From Actinoplanes siamensis (GTDB lineage Bacteria; Actinomycetota; Actinomycetes; Mycobacteriales; Micromonosporaceae): a DNA stretch of 64,000 nucleotides. The position numbers and the translations under genes were made by a program. Positions within the stretch are counted from its first letter, which is position 1. Each line of letters opens with the position of its first letter. Positions 37,988 to 47,625 of this stretch are shown here, piece by piece. The stretch is from positions 1 to 64,000 of the forward strand of contig NZ_BOMW01000059.1 of assembly GCF_016862395.1 (NCBI RefSeq). Direction: 5' to 3'. The notes beneath the pieces were generated by a model. The model ran no database searches. It was not told the origin of the DNA and worked only from the letters and a program-made list of their open reading frames with translations.

Positions 37988-39418
37988 TCAGCGGGGGACT
38001 GCCTTTTCCACCGCCCACTGGCGCCAGGTGTCGAGTTTGTGCTGAACCGTCGCCAGTTGGTCGCGGACCGGCCCCGGGCCGGTGGAGCCGGGCGTGGTGC
38101 GGGCCGCCAGGGCCGAGGAGACCGAGAGGACCTCGCGGACCGACGGGTCGAGGTGGTCGCTGACCGTTTTCAGGTCGTCGTCGGTGAGATCCTCCAGCTC
38201 GCACTCGCGGGCGGAGCAGAGGGCGACCAGCTTGCCGGTGATCTCGTGGGCGTCGCGGAACGGGACGCCGCGGCGGACCAGCCAGTCGGCCACCTCGGTG
38301 GCCAGGGAGAAGCCGACCGGGGCGGCCGCGGCGAGGCGGTCGACACGGACCGTCATCGTCGAGATCATGCCGGCCAGGGCGGGGAGCAGCAGTTCCAGCG
38401 TGTCGACCGCGTCGAAGGCGGGCTCCTTGTCCTCCTGCATGTCGCGGTCGTAGGTGAGCGGGAGGCCCTTGAGCATGGTGAGCACGGCGACCAGGCCGCC
38501 GATGAGGCGGCCGCTCTTACCCCGGGCCAGCTCGGCGATGTCCGCGTTCTTCTTCTGCGGCATGATCGAGGAGCCGGTGGCGAACGCGTCGTCGAGGACC
38601 ACCCAGCCGAACTCGGTGGAGGTCCAGAGGACCACCTCCTCGCCGAGGCGGGACAGGTGGACGCCGATCAGGCCGGTCACGAAGAGGAACTCGGCGACGA
38701 AGTCGCGGTCGGCGACGGCGTCCATCGAGTTCGGCGCGGGGGCGGAGAAGCCCAGTTCCTTGGCGACCGCGGCCGGGTCGAGCGGCAGCGAGGAGCCGGC
38801 CAGCGCGCCGGAGCCGAGCGGGCTGATCGCGGTGCGGGCGTCCCAGTCGCGCAGGCGCTCCAGGTCACGCAGCAGCGGCTGGACGTGGGCGAGCAGCCAG
38901 TGACCGAAACTGACCGGCTGCGCGTGCTGCACGTGGGTCATGCCGGGCGCCGGGGTGTCGATGTTGCGGGCGGCCTGCTCGGTCAGCGCGTCGGCCAGCT
39001 CGATCAGCGCGACGGCCACGCCACGGGCGTGGTCGCGCAGGTAGAGTCGCAGGTCGGTGGCGACCTGGTCGTTGCGGGACCGGCCGGCGCGCAGCTTGCC
39101 GCCGAGCGCGCCGAGGCGCTCCAGCAGGCCGCGCTCCAGAGCGGTGTGCACGTCCTCGTCCTCGACAGTGGGACGGAACTCGCCGGTGGCGCAGGCCGAC
39201 TCCAGGTCGTCCAGCGCGGCCAGCATCCGGCCCAACTCGTCCGCGTCGAGCAGCCCCGCGTTCGCCAGCACGCGGGCGTGCGCGCGGGAGGCGAGCAAGT
39301 CATACGGCGCCAACCGCCAGTCGAACTGGACGCTGACGCTCAGCCGGGCCAGGGCCTCCGCCGGGCCACCGGCGAATCGCGCACCCCAGAGCCTGGTCGG
39401 CTCGTCACTCTCCGGCAC
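37988..39418 (-). CDS. argH: argininosuccinate lyase
   Basis: Last step of arginine synthesis: argininosuccinate to arginine and fumarate. 476 residues, normal length. Superfamily signature GSSIMPQKKNADIAELARGK is present, with THVQHAQPVSFGHW (catalytic His) and RSRNDQVATD earlier. GTG 39418 has AGGAG 5 bases upstream. In many actinomycetes argH ends the argCJBDFRGH operon. Here it stands apart from argG, separated by three plus-strand genes, and has its own promoter region with ARG-box-like repeats. Confidence 0.95.
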   Translation of the reverse strand: MPESDEPTRLWGARFAGGPAEALARLSVSVQFDWRLAPYDLLASRAHARVLANAGLLDADELGRMLAALDDLESACATGEFRPTVEDEDVHTALERGLLERLGALGGKLRAGRSRNDQVATDLRLYLRDHARGVAVALIELADALTEQAARNIDTPAPGMTHVQHAQPVSFGHWLLAHVQPLLRDLERLRDWDARTAISPLGSGALAGSSLPLDPAAVAKELGFSAPAPNSMDAVADRDFVAEFLFVTGLIGVHLSRLGEEVVLWTSTEFGWVVLDDAFATGSSIMPQKKNADIAELARGKSGRLIGGLVAVLTMLKGLPLTYDRDMQEDKEPAFDAVDTLELLLPALAGMISTMTVRVDRLAAAAPVGFSLATEVADWLVRRGVPFRDAHEITGKLVALCSARECELEDLTDDDLKTVSDHLDPSVREVLSVSSALAARTTPGSTGPGPVRDQLATVQHKLDTWRQWAVEKAVPR

Positions 39419-39465
39419 ACCTACTCCTAGCTTCGTTCGAAGGACCTCTACTGGACCTTAGCGCC

Positions 39466-39495
39466 TGCATAATAATACCCTGCATCTGATAAAGT
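39466..39495. promoter_or_regulatory. ARG-box-like tandem sites, overlapping divergent promoters
   Basis: TGCATAATAATACCC (39466-39480) is followed directly by TGCATCTGATAAAGT (39481-39495). TGCAT-AT-rich elements resemble ArgR targets, and the TATTAT on the minus strand (39472-39477) could be the argH -10. The same sites lie just before the dapE-like gene at 39502. Confidence 0.45.
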
Positions 39496-39501
39496 TACAG
39501 C

Positions 39502-40560
39502 ATGGCTCTTCTCGATCTCTCCGGCGACGTGGTCGCCCTCACCCGCACCATCTGCGACATCCCCTCGGTCAGCGGCGACGAGAAGCAGCTCGCCGACGCC
39601 GTGGAGACGGCGCTGCGGGCGTACCCCCATCTGGAGGTGCTGCGCGACGGTGACGCGGTGGTCGCCCGGACGAACGCGGGCCGCGCCACCCGAGTGGTGC
39701 TCGCCGGCCACCTGGACACCGTCCCGATCGCCGACAATCTGCCGGTGGTCGAGGAGGGCGACGTCCTGCGCGGCCGCGGCACTGTCGACATGAAGGCCGG
39801 CGTGGCCGTCATGCTGCAGCTCGCCGCGCTGCTGGAGGCCCCGCGCCACGACGTCACCTACGTGTTCTACGACCACGAGGAGGTCGCGGCCAGGCTGAAC
39901 GGCCTCGGACGGCTGGTCCGCAACCATCCGGAGTGGCTGACCGGCGACTTCGCCATCCTGGGCGAGCCCTCCGACGGCACGGTCGAGGGCGGCTGCCAGG
40001 GCACCATGCGCGTGCAGATCACCGTCCCGGGCGTCGCGGCGCACTCCGCGCGCTCGTGGCGCGGCAGCAACGCCATCCACAGCGCCGGGGCGGTCCTCGA
40101 CATCCTGCGCGCCTACCAGCCGCGGCAGCCGGTCGTCGACGGCCTGCAGTACCGGGAGGGGCTGAACGCCGTGAAGATCGAGGGCGGCATCGCCGGCAAC
40201 GTCATCCCGGACCGGTGCGCTGTCTACGTGAACTACCGCTTCGCACCGGACCGCGACGTGGAAGCGGCCGAGGCGCACCTGCGGGAGGTCTTCGCCGGCT
40301 TCGAGCTCGAGGTCACCGACCGGGCGCCCGGCGCGCGGCCGGGCCTGGACCGCTCGGCCGCGAAGGAGTTCGTGGAGCTGGTCGGCCGCCCGCCGCAGGC
40401 GAAGCTGGGCTGGACCGATGTGTCACGGTTCGCGGCGCTGGGGATTCCGGCTGTGAACTACGGGCCCGGGGACCCCCTGCTCGCCCACACGGACGGCGAG
40501 TTCGTGCCGGTGCCGGAGATCCGGGCCGCGCTGCGGAACCTGACCACCTGGCTGAGCTGA
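39502..40560 (+). CDS. dapE: succinyl-diaminopimelate desuccinylase (M20 family)
   Basis: Zinc amidohydrolase of the M20 family, 352 residues, by similarity the DapE step of lysine/diaminopimelate synthesis. Metal ligands are visible: GHLDTVP (His70, Asp72), GTVDMKAG (Asp96), DHEEVAA (Glu126-127), LGEPSDG (Glu155) and LLAHTDGEF near 328. The dimerisation domain lies about 175-290. An N-acetylornithine deacetylase role is possible, but argJ in this window would make that unnecessary. The ATG follows the ARG-box-like repeats closely, so the gene may be ArgR-controlled. Confidence 0.87.
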   Translation: MALLDLSGDVVALTRTICDIPSVSGDEKQLADAVETALRAYPHLEVLRDGDAVVARTNAGRATRVVLAGHLDTVPIADNLPVVEEGDVLRGRGTVDMKAGVAVMLQLAALLEAPRHDVTYVFYDHEEVAARLNGLGRLVRNHPEWLTGDFAILGEPSDGTVEGGCQGTMRVQITVPGVAAHSARSWRGSNAIHSAGAVLDILRAYQPRQPVVDGLQYREGLNAVKIEGGIAGNVIPDRCAVYVNYRFAPDRDVEAAEAHLREVFAGFELEVTDRAPGARPGLDRSAAKEFVELVGRPPQAKLGWTDVSRFAALGIPAVNYGPGDPLLAHTDGEFVPVPEIRAALRNLTTWLS

Positions 40561-40566
40561 CACCCG

Positions 40567-40596
40567 CGGGTTCCGGTGCGAACGCGCCGGAACCCG
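40567..40596 (+). terminator. terminator after dapE
   Basis: CGGGTTCCGG (40567-40576) and CCGGAACCCG (40587-40596) form a perfect 10-bp stem with a 10-base loop, six bases after the dapE stop, followed by TCCTCTCCC. Confidence 0.7.
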
Positions 40597-40633
40597 TCCT
40601 CTCCCGGTTGCCGCCGGGCGGTAGCTTGACGGG

Positions 40634-41065
40634 ATGACCGCGGAGGACGTCCCGAGCTGGGAGGACCGTGTCGTCGCCGAGTTCGGGGACGGGCATGCGG
40701 TGGAGGCGATCGCCGCGCGGTACGGCATCACTGTCGCGCAGGTCTACGTGGTGGTGGAGCGGGAGGTCGGCCGGAGTCCGTACCCGCCGGAAAGTTACCA
40801 GGCCGCGCCGCCGCCGTACCGGCCGCAGGGTTACCAGGCCGCGCCGCCGCATCTCGGCCCGCCCGCGTATCAACCGCCGCCCGGCTGTTCGGCCCCGGCT
40901 CATCCGGCCCCGGGCTACCCGCCTCCCCAGGCGTTCCCCGATGAGGACGTCATCCTGGGCGAGTACGCCGACGGCCACGACGTCCAGGCGATCGCCTGGC
41001 GCCACGGCATCCCCGCCGAGCGGGTCTACGAGATCGTCCGGCGCGTCGTTCAGGACGATTCGTAG
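40634..41065 (+). CDS. duplicated HTH-like protein with proline/tyrosine-rich linker
   Basis: 143 residues with an internal duplication. Residues about 14-45 (VAEFGDGHAVEAIAARYGITVAQVYVVVER) and 107-137 (ILGEYADGHDVQAIAWRHGIPAERVYEIVRR) share the pattern DGH-V-AIA-R-GI---VY--V, which looks like a resolvase/Hin-type helix-turn-helix. The linker (about 48-100) is disordered, with repeated YQAAPP and PPY units. I know no named family with this layout. Two HTH units on a flexible tether suggest binding to two DNA sites or to DNA and a protein partner. The downstream B12 riboswitch starts 55 bases later and probably belongs to bluB, not to this gene. Confidence 0.75.
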   Translation: MTAEDVPSWEDRVVAEFGDGHAVEAIAARYGITVAQVYVVVEREVGRSPYPPESYQAAPPPYRPQGYQAAPPHLGPPAYQPPPGCSAPAHPAPGYPPPQAFPDEDVILGEYADGHDVQAIAWRHGIPAERVYEIVRRVVQDDS

Positions 41066-41120
41066 TTCGCCGGCCCGGCGGTGACGGCCTTGGGATATGG
41101 TGCGGGACGGCACGAACTGT

Positions 41121-41302
41121 TGCGAGGTGCCCCGCCGGCTGCGGCGGGGAGAATCGGGAAGCCGGTGCGAATCCGGCACGGGCCCGCCGCGGTGACCGGG
41201 GAGCTGCCGCCCACACGCGTGCACGCGTAGCCACTGGCCTCGACGGGCTGGGAAGGCGGGCGGCGAGGTGACGATCCGGGAGTCCGAAGACCGGCCTCGC
41301 GT
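41121..41302 (+). ncRNA. cobalamin (B12) riboswitch
   Basis: The conserved core GGGAAGCCGGTGCGAATCC followed by GGCACGGGCCCGCCGC is present near 41156-41190, and the B12-box GCCACTGG lies at 41229-41236. The closing stem P1 pairs GCGAGG (41122-41127) with CCTCGC (41295-41300). It controls bluB. Downstream, CTGCCCGGGGCAG (41317-41329) is a self-complementary hairpin that competes with GGGGCAG pairing to CTGCCC (41344-41349) around the ribosome-binding site, so translation control is likely. Confidence 0.93.
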
Positions 41303-41349
41303 CCGATCGCCCCGGCCTGCCCGGGGCAGAGCGCAGCGGGAGCCTGCCC

Positions 41350-41988
41350 ATGACGCACGACCTGTACGAGATCGTCCGACGCCGGCGCGACGTCCGTGCC
41401 GAGTTCACCGGCGCGCCCGTGCCGGGCCCGGTGCTGGACCGGATCCTGGCCGCCGCGCACGCCGCCCCCAGCGTCGGCATGTCCCAGCCGTGGGATTTCG
41501 TCGTCGTGCGGGACCGGGCGCTGCGTGCGGCGTTCCACGAGCACGTGAGCCAGGAGCGTGAGGTGTACGCCGCGTCCCTGGACCCGGAGGCCGCCGCCCG
41601 CTTCGCCCGCATCAAGATCGACGGCATCCTGGAGTCCACGTTGTCGATCGTGGTCACCTACGACCCGGAGCGCGGCGGCCCCGCGGTGCTGGGCCGGCAC
41701 GCGATCGCCGACACCGGCCTCTACTCGGTCTGCCTGGCCATCCAGAATCTCTGGCTGGCCGCCACCGCCGAGGACCTGGGCGTGGGCTGGGTGTCGTTCT
41801 ACCGCGAGGAGTTCCTGCGGGAGCTGCTCGGCGTCCCGGCCGGGGTCCGGCCGATCGCCTGGCTGTGCGTGGGCCCGGTCAGCCGCCTGCAGGAGGTGCC
41901 CGATCTGGAACGGCACGGATGGCGCGGCCGCCGGCCGCTGCGGCTGGCCCGCCACGAGGACCGGTGGGGTGGCCGGCTGCCCGGATGA
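41350..41988 (+). CDS. bluB: 5,6-dimethylbenzimidazole synthase BluB
   Basis: Flavin-destroying enzyme of the nitroreductase fold, 212 residues, that makes the lower ligand of vitamin B12 from FMNH2. Family blocks: MTHDLYEIVRRRRDVRAEFTG, AAHAAPSVGMSQPWDFVVV, GLYSVCLAIQNLWLAATAEDLGVGWVSFY. The ATG has GCGGGAG (41336-41342) upstream, inside the riboswitch expression platform. It stands alone here, without other cobalamin genes, which is common because the lower-ligand step can be separately controlled. Confidence 0.93.
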   Translation: MTHDLYEIVRRRRDVRAEFTGAPVPGPVLDRILAAAHAAPSVGMSQPWDFVVVRDRALRAAFHEHVSQEREVYAASLDPEAAARFARIKIDGILESTLSIVVTYDPERGGPAVLGRHAIADTGLYSVCLAIQNLWLAATAEDLGVGWVSFYREEFLRELLGVPAGVRPIAWLCVGPVSRLQEVPDLERHGWRGRRPLRLARHEDRWGGRLPG

Positions 41989-42044
41989 GGGCGCCGGCCG
42001 CCGGGTCGAAGCGCCGGCCGGGCGAGGGCGCCGGCCGGCCCCTC

Positions 42045-43283
42045 TCACTCGGCGGGCTGGGCCGCGAGCCGGGCGATGCTGCCCGGCATCGCGTACATGT
42101 GGGCGAACGCCCGCGCCTGCTCCCCGGTCCACGCCGACGAGCCGTGGCCGTACACCACGCCCTGCCGGGTGGCCGCGTCCAGCAGGCTGTGCGGGCTCTT
42201 GCTGCCCAGCAGCACGATGTTGCCCTTGTGCAGCAGCACCCGGACGGTCCCGGTGACCCGGGTCTGGCTGGAGTCCAGGAACGCCCGGAAGTCGTCCATG
42301 ATCGGGTCGAAGTACACGGCCTCGTGGAGCAGGTCGCCGTAGGTGTTGCCGAGCGTGGCCTTGGTGGCCTGCTGCCGGTTGGAGAGGACCAGCTTCTCCA
42401 GCTCCCGGTGCGCGGCGATGAGGATCAGCATGCCGGGCGCCTCGAAGCCGACCCGCGCCAGGTTGCCGACCATCGTGGAGCCCATGTGGATGCCCCGGCC
42501 GACGCCGTGCTCGCCGCCGAGGACGTTCAGGGCCTGCAGGATCGCGAAGTTCGGCGCGTCCGGCCCGACCAACGGGTCGCCGCCCGCGTACCGGGCCGAG
42601 ACCACCTCGCCCTTCTCGAACGTGAGGTGCAGCTCGACGCCCTCGGCCGGGGCCGCGTCGATGGACCGGGTGTACGTCCAGGCGTCCTCGGGGAGGTAGT
42701 CCCAGCTGCCGTACGTCTCCTCGCCGCCGATCGAGGTGCCGATCAGCCCTTCGTTGATCGAGTACTTCTTGACCTTCTCGCTCACCGAGAAGCCCCGGCT
42801 GCGCAGGAACTCGGCCTCCTCCTCGCGGACCAGGCGCTCGTCGCGGACCGGGGTGATGATCTCCAGGTGCGGGGCGAGCGCGCGGATCACCGCGTCGTAG
42901 CGGACGTGGTCGGCGCCGGCGCCTGTCGAGCCGTGCGCGATCGCGTCCGCGCCGACCTGTAGCGCCACCTCGACGACCTTCTCCGCCTGGATCAGCCGCT
43001 CCGCGCCGACGCACGACGGGTAGGCGCCGTTGCGCAGGTAGTTCGCCTTGATCGCGTAGGTGACGACCCGGTCGTACAGCTCGGCGCGCGCGTCGACGAC
43101 GTGGTGCTCGACGGCGCCCAACTCCTCGGCGCGGGCGGCGACCACCTCGGCCTCACCGCTGTGCAGGCCGCCGGTGTCGACGTTCGCGGTCACCACGTCC
43201 CAGCCCTTCTCGCGGAAGTCCACGAGGGCGTACGAGGTGTCCAGCCCACCGGAGAAGGCGAGAACGATCTTGCGCTTGGTCAT
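42045..43283 (-). CDS. argG: argininosuccinate synthase
   Basis: Joins citrulline and aspartate using ATP. 412 residues. The N-type ATP-pyrophosphatase motif AFSGGLDTS is at 9-17, followed by GGLHSGEAEVVAARAEELGA and IAHGSTGAGADHVRYD. Length and motifs are normal. The ATG overlaps the stop of the unknown gene upstream (ATGA), making it the last gene of the coupled argC-J-B-D-F-R-X-G unit. It ends convergently with bluB, 56 bases apart, across GGCGCCGGCC repeats. Confidence 0.95.
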   Translation of the reverse strand: MTKRKIVLAFSGGLDTSYALVDFREKGWDVVTANVDTGGLHSGEAEVVAARAEELGAVEHHVVDARAELYDRVVTYAIKANYLRNGAYPSCVGAERLIQAEKVVEVALQVGADAIAHGSTGAGADHVRYDAVIRALAPHLEIITPVRDERLVREEEAEFLRSRGFSVSEKVKKYSINEGLIGTSIGGEETYGSWDYLPEDAWTYTRSIDAAPAEGVELHLTFEKGEVVSARYAGGDPLVGPDAPNFAILQALNVLGGEHGVGRGIHMGSTMVGNLARVGFEAPGMLILIAAHRELEKLVLSNRQQATKATLGNTYGDLLHEAVYFDPIMDDFRAFLDSSQTRVTGTVRVLLHKGNIVLLGSKSPHSLLDAATRQGVVYGHGSSAWTGEQARAFAHMYAMPGSIARLAAQPAE

Positions 43284-44176
43284 CGTGGCAGTTCCTTTTC
43301 GAGAATCGGCACATACGTCTTACCGTCCCGCCGGACGTGGCCGGGCGGCAGGACATAGAAGTCACAGCGTCCCGCCTCGATGTCCTTCTGCATCGCCTGC
43401 TGGCGGCTGTAGTCGAACGGGTCGAGCAGGAACGTCGGCTCGGGCGGCACGGAACCGGCGGGCAGCGTCAGGTCGGACTGGTACACGAACGAGCCGGGCG
43501 AGGTGTGGAACGGGACGGTCGCGACCAGCACCCTGAGCGCGCCGAACTCGGTGTGCACCTTGAGGGCGCTGTTGTCGTACTGGGTGACGCCGTCCAGCTT
43601 CTGCGCGCGGTACGCGGACAGGGCCAGCGCCTTGGCCGCCTTGCCCAGTCCGACGGCCGGCATCAGCGACCAGAGCGACCAGCCCACCCAGCGGCCGGCC
43701 TCGGCCGAGGGCGCCGCGCAGTACCCGCCGACCGGCACCGGACCGCGGTACCCGGTCGCCCGCATGTCCTCCTGCACCTTGCGCAGCAGCTGCTTGACGT
43801 CGGTGTCGAAGCGGAACGTGGACCGCTCCACCATCGCCGCGAACTCGTCCTGCGGCAGCCCGGCGATCAGCGCGGCGGCCGGCATCAGGATCAGGTCGAC
43901 CATCACCCACTGCGGCATCGGGATGCCCCGGTCGCCGAAGGCGATGCCGTTGATCACGTTGAACAGGTTCAGGAATTCCCGGACCGACCACTCCCGCTCG
44001 GCGGTGTCGGTGAAGTCGAGCCAGCTCAGCTTGTGCCCGTACGGCGTCTCGTTGAGATGCGGCCGGATCGTCTCGTTGGAGGCGAGGAAGAACTCCACGC
44101 CGAGCCCGGCCAGTTTGCCGGTGTGGTCGGCGAAGTCGGGGAAGCGGGTCTCCACCACGGGCGCGAAAGTGGTCAT
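43280..44176 (-). CDS. unknown protein embedded between argR and argG
   Basis: 298 residues, soluble, no signal peptide, no motif I recognise. Visible features are an aromatic/acidic N-terminal half (VETRFPDFADHTGKLAGLGVEFF, SWLDFTDTAEREWSVREFLNLFNVINGIAFGDRGI, written here as separate segments), a hydrophobic stretch WVMVDLILMPAAALIAGLP, and a C-terminal half containing GYRGPVPVGGYCAAPS and VTQYDNSALKVHTEFG. Its start overlaps the argR stop (ATGA) and its stop overlaps the argG start (ATGA), so it is made in step with the arginine enzymes. Regulation by ArgR and a role in arginine/citrulline metabolism are inferred from position only. Confidence 0.82.
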   Translation of the reverse strand: MTTFAPVVETRFPDFADHTGKLAGLGVEFFLASNETIRPHLNETPYGHKLSWLDFTDTAEREWSVREFLNLFNVINGIAFGDRGIPMPQWVMVDLILMPAAALIAGLPQDEFAAMVERSTFRFDTDVKQLLRKVQEDMRATGYRGPVPVGGYCAAPSAEAGRWVGWSLWSLMPAVGLGKAAKALALSAYRAQKLDGVTQYDNSALKVHTEFGALRVLVATVPFHTSPGSFVYQSDLTLPAGSVPPEPTFLLDPFDYSRQQAMQKDIEAGRCDFYVLPPGHVRRDGKTYVPILEKELPR

Positions 44177-44678
44177 CGGTTCTCCAAACCAGGATCGGAG
44201 GCGTCCGATCGGCTCCAGTTGCCGAGTTTCTCGGCGAGGGCGGCGCCGGACCCCGGCCCGTCGTCCCGGGCCACGACGAGGATCGTGTCGTCGCCGGCGA
44301 TGGTGCCGACCACGTCCGACAGGCCGGACCGGTCGAGCGCGCTGGCCAGGAACTGCGCGGCGCCCGGCGGGGTACGCAGGACCGCGATGTTCCCGCTCGA
44401 GTCGACACCGGTGAGCAGTTCCCGGAGCAGCCGGATCAGCCGCGCCGGGCCCTGGCCGGTGGTCTCGCGCAGCGGCCGCTTGCCGTCCTCCGGGATCAGG
44501 TAGGCGCCGCTGACCTTGACCGCGTTCAGCTCCTCCAGGTCGCGGGAGAGCGTGGCCTGGGTGACCTGCACGCCGTCGGCGGCGAGCAGGTCGGCCAGCT
44601 CGGTCTGCGAGCGCACCGTACGGCTCCGGATCAGTTCGACGATCCGGGCGTGCCGCCCTGCCCTCGTGGTCGGCGCGT

Positions 44679-44682
<4 letters not shown>
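44173..44682 (-). CDS. argR: arginine repressor ArgR
   Basis: 169-residue regulator. The N-terminal winged HTH has RHARIVELIRSRTVRSQTEL and VTQATLSRDLEELNAVKV, typical ArgR. The C-terminal hexamerisation and arginine-binding domain shows VLRTPPGAAQFLASALDRSGLSDVVGTIAGDDTILVVARD, including the GTIAGDDTI arginine-binding signature. GTG 44682 overlaps the argF stop (GTGA). It represses arg genes when arginine is plentiful, probably acting at the box before argC and at argH. Confidence 0.93.
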
Positions 44683-45607
<925 letters not shown>

Positions 45608-45611
<4 letters not shown>

Positions 45612-46762
45612 CGGATACCGTCCAGAGCAGCGATCAGGGCGTCCGCCTGATCGGAGGAGATGATCAAGGGCGGGGCGAGCCGGATGGTGTCCGGTTGCGC
45701 CGCGTTCACCAGGAAACCCGCCTCGCGCAGCCGCGCCGCGATCTGCGCGGCGTTGGGCTGGTTGAGGACGATGCCGAGGAGCAGGCCCGCGCCGCGGACA
45801 TTCTTGACGTACGGGTGGTTCAGGCCCTCGATCCCCCGCCGCAACTGCTCACCGACCCGCTTGACGTGGTCGAGCAGGCCTTCGCCGGCGATCGTGCGGA
45901 CCACCGCGAGACCGGCCGCGCAGGCCACCGGGTTACCGGCGAACGTGCTGCCGTGCATGCCGGGCCGCAGCAGGTCGGCGGCCGGGCCGAAGGCGATGCA
46001 GGCGCCCAGCGGCAGGCCACCGCCGAGGCCCTTGGCCAGGGTCACGATGTCCGGCTCGACGCCCTCGCTCTGGTGGTGGAACCAGTGGCCGGTGCGCCCG
46101 ATCCCGGTCTGGATCTCGTCGAGCACCAGCAGCGCGCCGTGGCGGGTGCAGATCTCCCGGGCCGCGGTCAGATAACCGGCCGGCGGGACGACCACGCCGT
46201 TCTCACCCTGGATCGGTTCGAGGATGACCATCGCGGTCTCGCCGGTGACTGCCGCTTCGAGGGCGCCGGCGTCGCCGTACGGGATGTGCGAGACCTCGCC
46301 CGGAAGCGGCCGGAACGGATCCTGCTTCGCCGGCTGGCCGGTCAGGGCCAGGGCGCCCATCGTGCGGCCGTGGAACGCGCCCTCGGTGGCGACCACGTGG
46401 GTGCGCCCGGTGAGCCGGGAGATCTTGAACGCGGCCTCGTTGGCCTCCGCCCCGGAGTTGCAGAACAGCACCCGTCCGGCCCGGCCGGCCAGCGCGAGCA
46501 GCAGCTCGGCCAGCGCCACCGAGGGTTCCGAGACGAAGAAGTTGGAGACGTGCCCCAGTTGCCGGATCTGGCTCGTGACCGCGGCGACCACTGCCGGGTG
46601 CGCGTGGCCGAGGGCGTTGACCGCGATGCCGCCCAGGAAGTCGACGTACTGCTTGCCGTCCTCCGCGGTGAGCACCGCGCCCTCGCCCTTGACCAGGCCG
46701 ATCGCCGGCGTCCCGTAGTTGTTCATCATCGACTGCGCCCAGCGCTCGGGCAACGTGCTCAT
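45608..46762 (-). CDS. argD: acetylornithine aminotransferase
   Basis: PLP-dependent class III aminotransferase, 384 residues, converting N-acetylglutamate semialdehyde to N-acetylornithine. The PLP lysine is in TLAKGLGGG near residue 244; LLVLDEIQTGIGRTG holds the PLP-ring Asp. Starts MSTLPERWAQSMMNNYGTP, standard for ArgD. The ATG overlaps the argB stop (ATGA). Confidence 0.95.
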
Positions 46763-47625
46763 GACGGGACCACCATCGTTCCGAATCCCTCTTCCGTGAA
46801 GACTTCGAGGAGCGTCGAGTGGGCGACCCGGCCGTCGACGACGTGGGCGGAGGGGACCCCGCCACGCACCGCGCGCAGGCACGCCTCCATCTTGGGCACC
46901 ATCCCGGACTCCAGGCCGGGCAACAGCTTCTCCAGCGCGTCGGCGTCGATCTCGCTGGTCAGCGACGAGGTGTCCGGCCAGTTCAGGTACAGGCCCGGGA
47001 CGTCGGTGAGCACCACCAGCTTGCGGGCGCCGAGCGCGACCGCCAGCGCCGAGGCGGCGGTGTCCGCGTTCACGTTGTGCAGCACGCCCCCGGCGTCCGG
47101 CGCGACAGTGGCGATCACCGGGATCCGGCCGGCCGCGATGAGGTCGTCGACCGCCGAGGTGTTCACCTGGGCGACGTCGCCGACCTGGCCGATGTCGACC
47201 TCCTCGCCGTCGATCAGGGCGCCCCTGCGGACCGCGGTGAACAGCCCCGCGTCCTCGCCGGACAGGCCCACCGCGTACGGGCCGTGCTGGTTGATCAGGC
47301 CGACCAGCTCGCGGCCGACCTGGCCGGTCAGCACCATCCGGACGATCTCCATGGTCTCCGGGGTGGTGACCCGCAGGCCGCCGCGGAACTCGGACCGGAT
47401 GCCCAGCCTCTGCAGCATCCGGTTGATCTGCGGCCCGCCGCCGTGCACCACGACGGGTTTGATCCCGACATGCCGCAGGAAGACCATGTCGGCAGCGAAG
47501 GCGCTCTGCAACGACGGGTCGATCATGGCGTTCCCGCCGTACTTGATCACGATGGTCGCGCCGTGGAAGCGCTCCAGCCACGGCAGCGCCTCGATCAGGA
47601 TCTCCGCCTTCTCAGCCGCTTTCAC
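46759..47625 (-). CDS. argB: acetylglutamate kinase
   Basis: Phosphorylates N-acetylglutamate; usually the arginine-inhibited step in organisms that recycle acetyl groups via argJ. 288 residues, amino-acid kinase fold: IVIKYGGNAM (about 25-34) binds phosphate, VVVHGGGPQI binds substrate, and ARKLVVLTDVPGLY lies in the C-terminal part. An N-terminal helix before the core (MKAAEKAEILIEALPWLERF) is the extension linked with arginine-sensitive, hexameric enzymes. GTG 47625 overlaps the argJ stop by GTGA. Confidence 0.95.
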   Translation of the reverse strand: MKAAEKAEILIEALPWLERFHGATIVIKYGGNAMIDPSLQSAFAADMVFLRHVGIKPVVVHGGGPQINRMLQRLGIRSEFRGGLRVTTPETMEIVRMVLTGQVGRELVGLINQHGPYAVGLSGEDAGLFTAVRRGALIDGEEVDIGQVGDVAQVNTSAVDDLIAAGRIPVIATVAPDAGGVLHNVNADTAASALAVALGARKLVVLTDVPGLYLNWPDTSSLTSEIDADALEKLLPGLESGMVPKMEACLRAVRGGVPSAHVVDGRVAHSTLLEVFTEEGFGTMVVPS

